Source of the DNA: Piezodorus guildinii | Lineage: Eukaryota; Arthropoda; Insecta; Hemiptera; Pentatomidae | Assembly: GCA_023052935.1 (NCBI GenBank) | Contig: CM041292.1 | Span: forward strand, 32,685,454-32,749,453 | Direction: 5' to 3' | Length of the DNA stretch: 64,000 nucleotides | In this document: piece after piece, positions 22,629-34,053 of the stretch | How positions within the stretch are numbered: the stretch's first letter is position 1 | How the letters are laid out: every line of letters starts with the position of its first letter | The notes under the pieces: generated by a model | Told to the model about the DNA's origin: nothing | Seen by the model: the letters and a program-made list of their open reading frames with translations, nothing else | The model's database searches: none | Program-made: the position numbers and the translations under genes

Positions 22629-23890
22629 TACTTTCACTTATATATGAAATATATAGTAAGGGAAAGTATTGCGATCGTGAAAATTTTCGAATTGCAGTTT
22701 TCAACGGAAATGCACGTCTTCTGAGTCCAAATAACCAAGTCCCGAAAAAACGTCTGTTTGTGTGTGTGTGTGGTGACTCCCTCGCCTAAACGGAAAGTCC
22801 CATAAAACTGAAAATTTCATATTTAAGACAACTATACGTCCGAGAAGTTACAGCAACTGTTTTTCCAAAATCAGCTAACGATAATAACAGCCACTTTATA
22901 CCATGCATTTTGCACCCATTTACGATTTTCTCAAAAACGGCTCAAACGATTTTGATTAAACTCGCTATATCGATGTAAAATTTAATCTGATTTAACATTA
23001 TGAGGTTTCATGCTGATTGAAATAGTCTGACAGTGCATAAATGCCGATATTTCAAAATTTCTTTCTCTAAAGTACCTTTAATTTTGTAGATTTGAAAAAA
23101 TTAACCATATCGTCTGATAAGAATTTCTAAGAAACAGCTAAATATGCAAGTTGAGTGAATTTGAAAAACACCTAAAGGAGAAAAGTGAAAACATATTTTT
23201 TTAATGCTATATTTTGTTTTTGAAAATAAGAACAGTAATATACATTTATGATATACCGTTGGAAATCTAAAGATATTAGAAAAAATATTATCTTATACAC
23301 AAGCTTATAAAAAATTATTGTGATGAAAAGCCGATAAAACTAACTGATTATTTTAGATAATAATATGATAATTTTTTTAATAAAACTATTTTTTTAGATT
23401 ATATTAAATAATCATATTATCTTGTTACCATTGATAAATAATAGGTATACATGTAAGTTTAACGAATTCAATATTCAACTAAAGGAAAAAACTGAAAAAA
23501 ATATTTTTTTAACGCAATTTTTTGTTTTACCCGTGTATAATAATAACCACTATTTTACATCCTTCTAAACCACTGGACAGATTTTGATACGGTTTCTAAC
23601 ATTCGGTCACTAACATTTAGGGCATTGTCTTCTGAAGGATTATAAGTAAAATCAATTGCAATTTTGCTTTCCTCTAAACGGAAAAGATAAAGTTGCTTTG
23701 ACCCAGTCATTATTTCTGAAATATAAGTAGTAACTTAGAGGCGTATAATATACCGTTGGAAAGCTTTATAAAATCTTATACACAAGATTCTAAAAGTTAA
23801 CGGAGAGTGATGAAAAGGCGATAAAACAAACTGATTGTCGTAGATAATAATATTATTGATTATTTAATAAAACACAATGTTTCTATTCAA
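22629..23890 (+). repeat. Family R: one long copy and one variant 3' module
   Basis: 22629-23560 begins TTTTTACTTTCACTTA and then a TATATGAAATATATAG palindrome. It contains GGGAAAGTATTGCGATCGTG, (GT)n, CCATGCATTTTGCACCCATT and GATATACCGTTGGAAATC. A second 3' module, with CCTTCTAAACCACTGGACAG and ATATACCGTTGGAAAGC, follows at 23565-23890. There is no coding frame. Confidence 0.8.
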
Positions 23891-23897
23891 ACTTAAT

Positions 23898-24360
23898 TTG
23901 TTTGTTTGCTTATTTATTTAACGTCACTTTATGCTACTATGGCTAATCGGACGATACTACAGTGGGAGTCCTAAATTTCGCCTATCCAGGTTTTATTAGG
24001 ATAGGGATCTTTAACGAGTACCTGACATCGCACAGGCTCGAGACCACCTTTTAACGTCCCCTCCGAAGGACGGCGTAACTAAGGATTTTTTACGCCTATT
24101 AAAAAATCCTAGGACCACCTGCGGGTTTGAACCCGTGACCTTTAGCATGGAAGGCTGTTACGCTAGCCACCCAGCTACAAGCGATCCCCAAACTTAATTT
24201 AATTATTTCTTTAACGATTTATTTTAATCTCAAAATGTTTTTGAAACTAGTAAAATTGATTTTAACCACGAAGGTAATTGGAAGTCTGTGTTGCGCGCAC
24301 CAGATTTTTTTAAATACATTTTAAAGTTAATTTAGTTTCCATGTTAGTCCCATTTAGTTT
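23898..24360 (-). mobile_element. SINE-1 joined to a family R end (inverted twin of 13597-14120)
   Basis: SINE-1 on the minus strand (23898-24190) has a good head (GTGGCTAGCGTAACAGCC) and B box (GGGTTCAAACCCG). It is joined to a family R terminal fragment (24191-24320, ending near GCGCGCACCAGATTTTTTT) and then to the same AAATTAACTTTAAAATGT-type sequence seen at 13650. The shared junctions show that the two loci derive from one composite. Confidence 0.75.
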
Positions 24361-24560
24361 ACAGCGGAACTACTATTTTTTTCCGATTTCTTACTTCACT
24401 CCTAGACAGCGTTGGCCCCTAATATTTTGGAGAGTCTAATGGTTTAATGTCTAGTTTTATATAAAAATTTTTTATCAAAATTTGTGACACACATTTTGGA
24501 TCCTCTCCTTTTTATTGTTCATTTCGTATAATTAGGAGGAAGATAAAACACAAGACATAC

Positions 24561-24695
24561 CTACAGGATAACCCTCGCAACAGAGCTCCATCGAAGACAC
24601 GAACAAGAACACTATCCAAAGCACTACTACAATCCACAGACAGTACTGGGTCAGGCTGGGCACAGATGCCTCTCGCCGTGGGTCCTCGCCAACAT
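24561..24695 (-). CDS. Candidate internal exon encoding one transmembrane helix (unrecognised)
   Basis: On the minus strand a frame open for 45 codons lies between AATCAG|ATG (no strong pyrimidine tract) and a good donor, CTGTAG|GTATGT. It reads ...VGEDPRREASVPSLTQY, then a strongly hydrophobic run CLWIVVVLWIVFLFV, then Cys-containing sequence. The block is GC-richer than its flanks. I recognise no family. A weak candidate exon at 32044-32124 ends in the compatible phase, but that has a one-in-three chance of happening by accident. Confidence 0.22.
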
Positions 24696-25195
24696 CTGAT
24701 TCTCATCGCTCTGGTTTAATTTAGCTATAGGGGGGGGCTCATTCCATAATTAGCATACTCCGATTATATATTTCTTTTTATTAATTTATTTTTAAACTCG
24801 GTAATTCTTCAAACAGCACGTTCTAAATCAGGAGTTGGAGTTACTTTGAGGTTGAAGTTATATTACGGCTTTATCGGTCAGTTTATTTATTCTGGTATTA
24901 CAACTATGAATGCATGAAGGTAAGCAACATTGAACATGTTTAGTTTTTAATTGGCTGGCCACTTCTTAATAAAAGACTTTCCTATCCCTTCGATCTAGGG
25001 ACCCATTAGACTGATGAAAACAGTAAACAACGAGAGAGCAAAGGAATAATGATTCTTTTCTACCTTGTAGTGTCATTGTGAATGTTGTGGTCCTCTAGGA
25101 TTTCGAATAGCTTTGCCTCGAATATTAAAAATACTCATGCACCTGCTGACCTTGAACTGACACAATTCCTGGATCTTGACCATTTAATTAATTAA

Positions 25196-25700
25196 CTTCA
25201 ACTTACCTATGTATGAAATATACAGTTAGGGAAAGTATTGCGATCGTAAACATCTTTGAAAAAGGGTTTGATGTGTGTGGTGTGTTAAGTCTGGTGCGAA
25301 ATATTTATATGTATAGGGTAAATATATAAGTTGAACGAATTCGATATCCTCCAACTGAAAAAAAAAATGGGGGAACAAATATTTTGTATTTTTCAACATA
25401 AGGACATTAATATAGATGTATGAAAAGCTGAAGCCGTTGGAAAGCTAAATATTTTAGAAAGAATATTATCTCATACAAAAATCGTGAACGTTAGTGGAGA
25501 GTGATGAAAAGCCGATAAAACTAACTGATGATTGTATATAATAATATAATAGATTATTTAATAACACACATTTTTCTATCGAAACTCAATTTATTTAATT
25601 CGTTGTTCATGTCGGAAAAAATCCTTTAATTTATACCTATTTTCATTTTAAAATTCTTTAATCGATTTGTTGCCTGCCTCAGATTTTTTTTTTAAATATT
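25196..25700 (+). repeat. Family R copy, internally deleted
   Basis: The left end TATGTATGAAATATACAG, GGGAAAGTATTGCGATCG, then a jump to the 3' half (GCCGTTGGAAAGC, GTGATGAAAAGCCGATAAAA), ending near CTGCCTCAGATTTTTTT. The central third is missing. Confidence 0.75.
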
Positions 25701-25711
25701 ATAATTTGTAA

Positions 25712-25943
25712 ATAAATCAGATGGAACAATCAGGAGTCAGTCTTTTTTTAAATATTTTTGATTTTGCCGATGTTTCAGCTCTAGCTTGTGAGCCATCTTC
25801 AGGGCATCACTGAGCCATGTCCAAGCATAAATTGGTCTAAGCAGGCAAAATTAAAAATATTTAGAAAAATACTGACTCCTGATAATTCCACCTATAATAT
25901 TTTCTACAGTCGACTATACATCCTCAATCTAGATAAATCAGAT
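25712..25943. mobile_element. Small insertion with inverted repeats and a Penelope-like end motif
   Basis: An imperfect inverted repeat (about 25729-25770 against 25845-25892, both with the TCAGGAGTCAGT / ACTGACTCCTGA ends) encloses CCTGAAGATGGCTCACAAGC...GCTGAAAC on the minus strand. Direct copies of ATAAATCAGAT flank it at 25712-25722 and 25933-25943 and may be an 11-bp target duplication. The GAAGATGGC...GAAAC layout recalls ends of Penelope-like retroelements; this is from memory and unverified. Confidence 0.45.
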
Positions 25944-28320
25944 TTTAATAATAAAAAAAACAAAAAAAAAAACGGTGGACGGTCGGATTTTTTTTTATTT
26001 ACGTTATTACGGCTCTAAGTATCTTAAAACGTAAGCCCTCAAATTTTGAGTTTTTTTAATTTTTAATCGATTACAAAGGATCGTTATTAAAAATAATTAA
26101 CAAAAAAATACAATATAATAATTCCTATTTAATAAGGTATTAACTATTGCATTAGTTTTATGTTAGAAACAAAAAAAAAAAAACATTTAATTTCGATCAT
26201 GCTAATATTGCGACGGACAATAGGCGGTAAGTCAAGGATTGATAATGTTTAACGGCAATATAAAAACCAATCACCTTATATTTCTTCTCTCTTCCACCCG
26301 AACTTTTGATGGATCAGGTACCCACATTATTGAGGCTTAGAGTTTTTGGATTACCATCTGTAATCTCAAGGTCATAAACTTTTAATTCCTTTATAAGTTT
26401 TCCTATATCATCACGCTAATAATACTTACATTTAATTGTAAAAAAATATAAAAAGTGTTTTGTTTTGATTATTTTTTACATTATTAGATATAGATGCATT
26501 CTGTCACCACTCAGTTCATTGATGTATAATATTTTAAGTAATAAAACAACAGCTCAAATTATGTAGCATTAAAATCTTCAGGAATGAATATTATTCGATA
26601 CAAGTAATCACAAACACAAAATCATTATTTTAGCTTTAGATTGCTTTAGATATTTCAATTGCATGCACATTAAAAAAAATAAGTATTTTCATATTAGCAT
26701 CCTACATTTTTTTTAACTAACCTGAAAAATCTAACCTCTCAATTGTCATTTTTTTAACTAAACAAAAAAACAAAAACCAACTAACCTTAAAAAAAAAATC
26801 CGAACACACTACTCCATTAACAATATTTCCTGGCAAACCACTTAATTTTCAAAAACTATACAATACGCGAACATCTAAGCTCTTTCAAAGAAAACAAAAA
26901 AATAACGTCAAGAGTAACCTAATGAATAACCAGAAATTGAATAGATTCGACAGCTGGGATCGTTAAATTTTGCAAGATACAACTTCTTAAAGATGAGAGT
27001 AAATAGGATATTAATTTTGGAAATAAAACTAAAAAAAAAAAAGAATTAATAAAAATACACAGAATCGTTTTCTTCATAGTGTATAATTACTTCAAATCAT
27101 TTCTTAAGTATAATTGTTCATTTCGGTTAAGAGAGAAAATCGACGTAGATTCCTGAGACTCGCCAAGTATGTAATGCTTAGACTTACACCGCAGTTCTTG
27201 TCTAGATATGCGGAAATCAAACATAAAACGAGCTTGCAAATGCATTTTTTTCCCTTAAGCTCTAACTGAGAGTGCTTTCCTACATACTACTAGTGATTAC
27301 AGCTAAGGTCAAAGAGAAAGGATACTCAAGGGCGTAAAAGAAATAAAGAAAATAATGTTGAAATATGATGTGCTACATATTTCTAAAAAAGAAAATTGAC
27401 AACACGCGGAAATAAGTAATGTGGTTTAGAGAAAATTAAGATTGAAATGATATTTTTAGCATTAAAATATAAATTAATTTAAGTCATCAGTATTGATGTA
27501 GCTTTATAAATTCTAAAAATTTATTTGTAAGATCTGAAAAACGTTGGGTTTCTTCAAAAATATTTTGCTATTGTGAAAATTCGTATATGACGGACAAAAA
27601 CCTATCATGAGATTTTTTTTTTATTGACATATGGTAGGTGTTAATGATAATAGGTAAGCATAGATCAAAAACAAAAAGTCCAGTGAAAATGATATTTTAT
27701 ATTTTTATATCCCTGGGATTTTAAGAAAATATAGAAATCATGAGAAGTCTGTATTATGAAGAATGTAACAGCAATAAATATAATTTATTATTATATTTTC
27801 TATGAACTTTGATGTAAAAAAGATTTGGATAGGTTTTCTTTTGAAGAAAAGTATTTCTTACTACATAAAATTTGTCCCTAAGATCTACCGTATTGGAGCT
27901 ATATTGTTTTGAATGAAAAAAGTCACGTGTTACTGTATTTTTAGTGTCGGGCCTTTTTTTTGACAAGCTGTGTTGGTGTAGCTAGGATCAAAAATTTACG
28001 GACAGTTTTTATTTTAGAAATTTAATGGAAAATGCTTTTTGTGGCATACATTTATCACTAGGACCCACTGTTTATGGGTATTGGTTAGAATGAAAAAAAG
28101 TTACCAATGTCTAAATGTATATAAATTTTTTTAAATAAATTTTGTTAGTAGATTATTTCCTTCTTTCTATATCGTCTATACTTGATAAATCCCGTCCATC
28201 TGCAAATTCAATTTCTTTCTGAATGTGAAAAGCAATCGATTATAGTGAGACGTATCCATGATCTATTGTTTTTCCATGATGTCAAGAAGAAATGCCAAGT
28301 TTTATTATTATTTTTACTTT
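25944..28320. other. AT-rich stretch without recognised gene
   Basis: Frequent poly(A/T) runs. A 70-codon minus-strand frame at 27754-27966 has no recognisable domain. No repeat family of this window was identified here. Confidence 0.4.
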
Positions 28321-28793
28321 AACGAGTACCTGATATCGCGCAGGCTCGGGACCACCTTTTTATGTCACCTTCGAAGGACGGCATTACTAAGCATTTTTTA
28401 CTCCCGTTAAAAAATCCTGCAGGTTTGAACCCGTAACCTTTGTCATGGAAAGCTGAAATGCTAGCCACTATGCTATGCATGACCCGTAAATAAAATTAAA
28501 AAGTAAATATAATTTATTATCATTGATTGTATTGATCGAAATTAATTAATAGTATAGTATTAATTTCGATTAATACAATCAATGATAATAAATTATATTT
28601 ACTTTTTAATTTTATTTAGGGGTCATGCATAGCATAGTGGCTAGCATAACAGCTTTCCATGGCAAAGGTTGCGGGTTCAAACCTGCAGGATTTTTTAATG
28701 GGAGTAAAAAATTCTTAGTTATGGCGTAAATAAAATTAAAAATTAAATATAATTTACTATCACTGATTGTATTAATCGAAATTAATATACTAT
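28321..28793. repeat. Inverted SINE-1 pair forming a 344-bp palindrome
   Basis: 28381-28552 and 28553-28724 are near-perfect mirror images centred between 28552 and 28553. Each arm holds a SINE-1 head plus an AT-rich segment. Both arms share the same loss of about nine bases after the B box (GCAGG directly followed by ATTTTTTAA). A third copy of the AT-rich segment follows in direct orientation (28727-28793). The left SINE continues outward to 28321. Confidence 0.85.
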
Positions 28794-29865
28794 TAGTGAC
28801 AAATAGAACCCAAATATTTTTTATCCGAGATACTATTGGACTATTTGAAAAATAGTTTTAGCAATTTTTCCACTTTTATAAATTTATAGGAGGATTAAAA
28901 AAATTATATTGTCATTTATTTCTCTAGCTGAAAAACCTCTTATATATAATTAAAAAAGAAAATACATAAAGGCCAAACGGTCGAATATAAATCATCTTTA
29001 TTACTAATAACAAAAACTATGAAATAAATATAGCTAAGGAATAAATAAAATTGTTTAAAAATACTTACATGGCTTGTGAGTACCGCGTGGGTTATGTTCG
29101 GCCATCTCTCCGGTACTGAAGTATTTTATCAGATTACGCCTGGTTCTGTTTATGTTTATGTTTGAGGTTAAGTCCGACACGTAAATGTTTAATCTTTGTT
29201 TTCAAACTGAATGGTTATTTACAGTAAAACTTCATTTCACAAACATTTAATGTGATGGGGTATTACAATTTTCAATATATAAGCAGGTTTTTTTGTGAAC
29301 GTCTTCCTTTATGTTTTTTTTTTGTGTTTTTTTTTTTTGCGAAATTGATAATAGAATAAAGTTGTCCGAAACGTTTATTATTAAATAAATTATCAAATAA
29401 TATAATATGAAGGTCTTTAACTCCTTTATGAATTAGATAACTTTATCTCCTTTCAAAATATAGTTATAAACCTATATTCCACTCTATATTTCCAAATTCG
29501 ATCAATACGAAATTAATCCTCACAGCGCAATCTTATTAATAACGAAACTGTATATTATTTATTCATATTATAACTATTATGAGCATATTGATATCAATGG
29601 TACTCTTGTAACTTAATTTCCCTCATGATTAGACAAATAACACATAATAATGAAAATTAAAACGTGATAAAATATAGTTTGATCACTAATAATATCCAAT
29701 TTAGAATAAAAATTTTGAAGGAAGTGCAGGACATGTACTTACTAATATTTTCTTTTCTGATTTTAGTAGAAGATAGAGATATATTGTGAGAAATGCATGA
29801 TAACAATTTATAATAATAATAAAAAATAAAAAACTGTACCTCTAAAATCCATAACATAATACTAG
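28794..29865. other. AT-rich stretch without recognised features
   Basis: Includes T-runs at 29314-29338. A 91-codon minus-strand frame (29657-29932) overlaps family R sequence and looks like chance. Confidence 0.4.
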
Positions 29866-30440
29866 AATTCCAATTTTCAACGAAAAAAAAAATCAAATTT
29901 AACATAGTTGATAACTCGTTATTAAGTAACATCTCGATGTTATTCCAACTTTTTAACTAAAATCAGATGACTGGAGTGGTGTTTACATCATGCGTTTTGA
30001 AATTTTGAAAATGTTTACTTTTTTTCTCAAACATGGCGCTAACCATTTCGATTTAATATCATGTAGGTTTCATTCTGATTGAAATAGTCGGACTGGGCTT
30101 TAATGCCAATTTTCTTTTATTTTCTTCCTCTGAAGTAAAATATAGGCTCGAAAAAATGAAACATATCTTCTTATTAACATTGTAATAGTAATATAGGTGT
30201 TTAATATTCCGTAGTAAAACTAAATATTTTAGAATAAATGTTATCTTACATACAAACATCTAACACCTTAATATAGAAAGTTACGTAAGCTTATATATAC
30301 AAAGCTGTTTAAGGTAATGAAAAGTGACGAATATGGTATAAACCTGAGTGATTGTAGCACATAACGATTTTATATTCTGATATTACTTATTATAAAACAT
30401 ATGTTCCCAAAGAAACAGAATATAATTATTTTAACAATAA
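29866..30440 (+). repeat. Family R copy, plus orientation, decayed
   Basis: Contains GAATTCCAATTTTCAACG, AAAATCAGATGACTGG, TCATGCGTTTTGAAATTT and TTCATTCTGATTGAAATAGT. It runs tail-to-tail into an inverted copy beginning at about 30448. Confidence 0.75.
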
Positions 30441-30447
30441 AAAAAAG

Positions 30448-31306
30448 ATCTGGTTTCGCGCAACACACGACTTTCACTTACCTCCGTTGTTAAAATCAAT
30501 TTAAGAATTTTAAATACATTTCAAGATACAAATAAATTGTTAAAGAATTAATTATATTGAAGTTCAATAGAAACATGTGTTTTATTAAATAATCGATTAT
30601 ATTTTTTTAACAGTCTCAGTTTTATCGGCTTTTCATCACTCTCCCTTAACCTTTAAAATTCCGTATATTAGATAATATTTTTTCTAAAATCTTTAGCTAT
30701 CCAACGGTATATTATACATCTACATTACTATTCTTGTGTAGTTGTTTGTCTAATTTGCCCAACTTACATATTTACCCGTTATTTATCAATGCTAATAAGA
30801 TGTTCCAAATTTTGTTTAATCTACATAATTAAAGGTACTTAAGAGGAAGAAAATTTAAAATATTGGCATTTAAGCCCTGTCATACCATTTCAATCAGAAT
30901 AAAACCATACATGATATTAAAGCCCATAAAATTTTACATCGATATAGGGAGTTTAATCAAAATCGTTAGAGCCGTTTTTGAGAAAATCATAAAAAGGTGC
31001 AAAATGCACGGTATAAAGTAGATCTTCCGGTCAGCTGATTTTAATGAAAAAGATTCTGTAACATCTCGGACGTATATTTGTCTTAAATATGAAATTTCAG
31101 TTTCCTACGACTAACCGTTTTTGCCCAGCAGTTACCACACACACACACATACAGGCCTTTTTGCGGAAATTGGTTATTTCGCCTCAGGGTACCATAAAAC
31201 ATGTATTTCTGTTGAAAACTGGAATTCGAAATGTTTCACGATAGCATTACTTTCTCTTACTATATATTTCATATATACGTAAGTGAATGTAAAAAGTTAC
31301 ATTGTA
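30448..31306 (-). repeat. Family R copy, minus orientation, near full length
   Basis: From TCTGGTTTCGCGCAACACAC with TIR ACTTTCACTTACCT, through TATCGGCTTTTCATCACTCT, ATCCAACGGTATATTATAC, (CA)n, to TACTATATATTTCATATATA and CGTAAGTGAATGT. Both ends of the family are preserved, which makes this one of the best copies for a consensus. Confidence 0.85.
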
Positions 31307-32043
31307 AGAAAATTGTATGAACATTTTATGTTTTATTTTTATTTAATTCACTCAAATTTTTATAATCTTACATGAACTTATTTACTTTTAGTTTCATTTC
31401 ATTCTTGTGTTTCAATTTGATTTCAAGTATTTGTTTTGATTTATATCAATCTTATTATTTAACTGATCAGTATAATTATAAACATAAAATAGTTAGGGGT
31501 GTCTTTGCATGAGACTATACCACTCCTTCGTCAATTGCTAGTAATTGTAATAATATGTAATTGCTTATATATAAACCCATGTATGGCTTACACAGCCGTT
31601 CTGGAAATAAATGAATACGAAGACCTTTTTTTTTAACTCTAATTTTATTTAATAGTAGTTAAATTGATTTTAGTACCCGTGTTTATTATAATTATAAGCC
31701 GTCTGTTTATCAAACCTCATTGGTTTTCTTTTTAAGTATATTTTTTTTTTCACTCTTTAAAGAGAAGACGCTACGTGAAGGTTTTTTCATAGAACGAGAA
31801 CTAGATGCTGCCGTGTTCCTTTTGTTTTTGACTGGTATTCCATTATATTTTCAACCAAATACTTGCTCTAGTATTATCGCCATTCATTAAATATTATCTA
31901 TATTGTACCCTCCCTAGAGTCAGCTTGAATAGAGCAGCACGAAGCAGACAGCGCCACGAAGACCGGTCTGCTATTTATAGCGAAGACCATTTGGCCGGCT
32001 GTGTCCTTGCTGCGTAGCACTCGGTGTGTCTTCCAGATCTCAC
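31307..32043. other. Stretch without recognised gene
   Basis: AT-rich to about 31890, then GC-richer from about 31900 to the candidate exon that follows. No family was recognised. Confidence 0.4.
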
Positions 32044-32124
32044 CTGTCAGTGAGACCTTTCCCGTTCCATGTGTTATCTTCCCACCAACGTCAAGGACAT
32101 CCTTTCCCACCCGGATATTAGATG
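32044..32124 (-). CDS. Candidate coding exon, minus strand (unrecognised)
   Basis: On the minus strand a frame reading ...NIRVGKDVLDVGGKITHGTG... is open for 27 codons up to a strong donor, CTGACAG|GTGAGA. A weak acceptor (GATTAG|CATC) lies upstream, without a pyrimidine tract. The block 31900-32120 is GC-richer than its flanks. The frame stays open through the donor for another 49 codons, so the donor may not be used. No homologue is recognised. Confidence 0.2.
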
Positions 32125-32224
32125 CTAATCAATTGTCTATAAGCGCCATTCTGTTTCGGCATTGATGAAAGAAACGTTATTTTAGATATAAACTCGCCTG
32201 GAGATAGGTTTATTTCTCTTGGTT

Positions 32225-32520
32225 TATTGGTGTGATTAAATATAATGATGTGTTAGTTCTCCGGGTCCCAGGTTCGAATACCGGCTGAGGCAGAATTATT
32301 TATTCTGTCATTTCTTCTGAGGAGCGACGTTGGAGTATGTAGACCCTCCTGAGGCACACCCAGCCTCTATAAACGGGATACCCAAAGCTGGCGGACAAGC
32401 GTGATTTAGTTATAATCACTTATTCGAACGGTTGTTGGCCGTGGAACAGAACGAATCTCTATAATTACTGAACCATGGGGTTGTTGAGGTACGGGTTTGA
32501 GGTGTTAACAAAACCGACTA
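32225..32520 (+). mobile_element. SINE-2 copy (second tRNA-headed family)
   Basis: Head with B-box-like CAGGTTCGAATACCGGC, then TTATTTATTCTGTCATTTCT, TATGTAGACCCTCCTGAGGC, GGCGGACAAGCGTGATTTAG, and GTTGGCCGTGGAACAGAACG. Related copies lie at 33527, 58808 and 62493. It shares no centre with SINE-1. Confidence 0.7.
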
Positions 32521-32984
32521 GTTGTCTTCAGTATTCTGAGAGGGAGAGAAATCAACAATAATAAAATTAAAGATATATTGAGGTTACGATGCAAATTTCA
32601 CAGTAAACACGAAGGAGAGTAGTGTTACCGCAAGGTTTTTATATAAAGAGGTAGGCTCAATTCTGAAGGGGCAATATGGCGGGCAATTGTGATGACGCTC
32701 TTGGCCCTTTGTTATTGTTTCTCGTTGTCTTGGTCTAGTTAATCATTAGGTGCGTTACTCTGTTTTTCTATTTTTATTTTTTTTTTAGGCAGATTTAAGC
32801 TCAAATATATCTGAGAAATATTGTGGGATTCCTGTTTGCAAAAAATATCAAATCATACAGCAAAGAAAATTGGGATTTCTTCAGATTGGTCAACAAGCGA
32901 AAAAAAGGGTAAATTGGTTATGGTTTTTTTGTTTTTTTATGTTTTTGTTTATATAATTTGTGATTGGAATTAAAATTTCTGTGC

Positions 32985-33160
32985 CCAAGGTAGAAGATGA
33001 CCCTAGGGTTTTTGAAGGGTGTAAAATATCCTTGGATATAGCTGTCCTTGCAGTCGGAGAGAACGTAAAATGGTAGTCTCGAGCCTGAGTGATGTCAGGC
33101 GTTCATTAAAGATCCCTCTATGATTAGCCTCAGTAAGGTGACGTGTGAAAAGACAAAATA
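32985..33160 (+). mobile_element. SINE-1 fragment
   Basis: Lacks the head and starts near the CCCAAGGTAGAAGATG segment. It keeps GAGAACGTAAAATGGTAGTC, CTCGAGCCTGAGTGATGTCA, TTAAAGATCCC and a decayed GGTGACGTGTG tail. Confidence 0.65.
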
Positions 33161-33329
33161 AAAATACTGTCAGAATTAAATTTTTATGTACAAATAAAAA
33201 TTATTATTTTATATACAAATTCAAGTTTAATTAGTTAATATTTTCTTAAAATAATTATAGTTTTGAGGGCTTAAGTATAAAAATAAAAACTATACATAAT
33301 AATGGATGTAATTTGGTCGGTTCTTCAAG

Positions 33330-33490
33330 GTATAGTTTATCTCGAGCCCGCTCCATATGGCACAGGATGTTTTGTCTGGTGTTCGAAAAAGGTCTCTATC
33401 ATAATTAAACCTGTGCTAAATTTAGGACTCTCTCTGAAGGATCACCCGATTGATCACGGTAGCATAAAATAACGTTTGAAGAATAAGAAA
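33330..33490 (+). mobile_element. SINE-1 3' fragment, strongly diverged
   Basis: CTCGAGCCCG, CTCTATCATAATTAAACCTG, GCTAAATTTAGGACTC, ACCCGATTGATCACGGTAGC and AAAATAACGTTTGAAGAATA correspond in order to the 3' half of SINE-1. Confidence 0.6.
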
Positions 33491-33526
33491 GTAAAATATA
33501 TAAAAGTTTAAAAATTAAACTAAGAA

Positions 33527-33800
33527 GCGGCTTGGTATATTGGTTGGGGAAGTAGTCTCATGTTCGCCGGGTCCTGGGTTCGGATACCGACTCTTACAGA
33601 ATATTATTTATTCTGTTATTTGAGCTGGGGGTGACCCTAGGGTATGGATACCCTCCTGGGGCAGACCCAGCGTCTTTAAAGTGGGTGTTCAAAAATTAGT
33701 AAAAAACTGGTGGCTGAGTGTGATCTCGGCCGAATCACCTCATTGCATGGACATTGGCCATAAATAGTACGAATATTTACATGTACTGAGCCCAAGCCCC
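33527..33800 (+). mobile_element. SINE-2 copy
   Basis: CTGGGTTCGGATACCGAC as B-box region, then TTATTTATTCTGTTATTTGA, GGATACCCTCCTGGGGCAGA, GTGGCTGAGTGTGATCTCGG, CATTGGCCATAAATAGTACG and TACTGAGCCCAAGCCCCTTA. It runs directly into a (TA)n tract, which could be its tail. Confidence 0.75.
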
Positions 33801-33805
33801 TTAAT

Positions 33806-33900
<95 letters not shown>

Positions 33901-33902
33901 TT
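33801..33902. repeat. (TA)n then (TAA)n microsatellite
   Basis: A (TA)n tract is followed by about ten AAT units, lying between SINE-2 and a segment (33903-34053) that resembles a LINE 3' end (TTTATTCTGGGACAAGTCCC). Confidence 0.9.
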
Positions 33903-34053
33903 CTTTATTTATTCTGGGACAAGTCCCTTCAGAATAATACATATGAAAGTAAATAAAGTCTTAGATGCCTTAGAGTAATAATGGAAGAAAAAAAAAAAAA
34001 ATACAGTGATAAAGTAAAAAATAAATACACAAGACAAAGATAACATATGAAAC

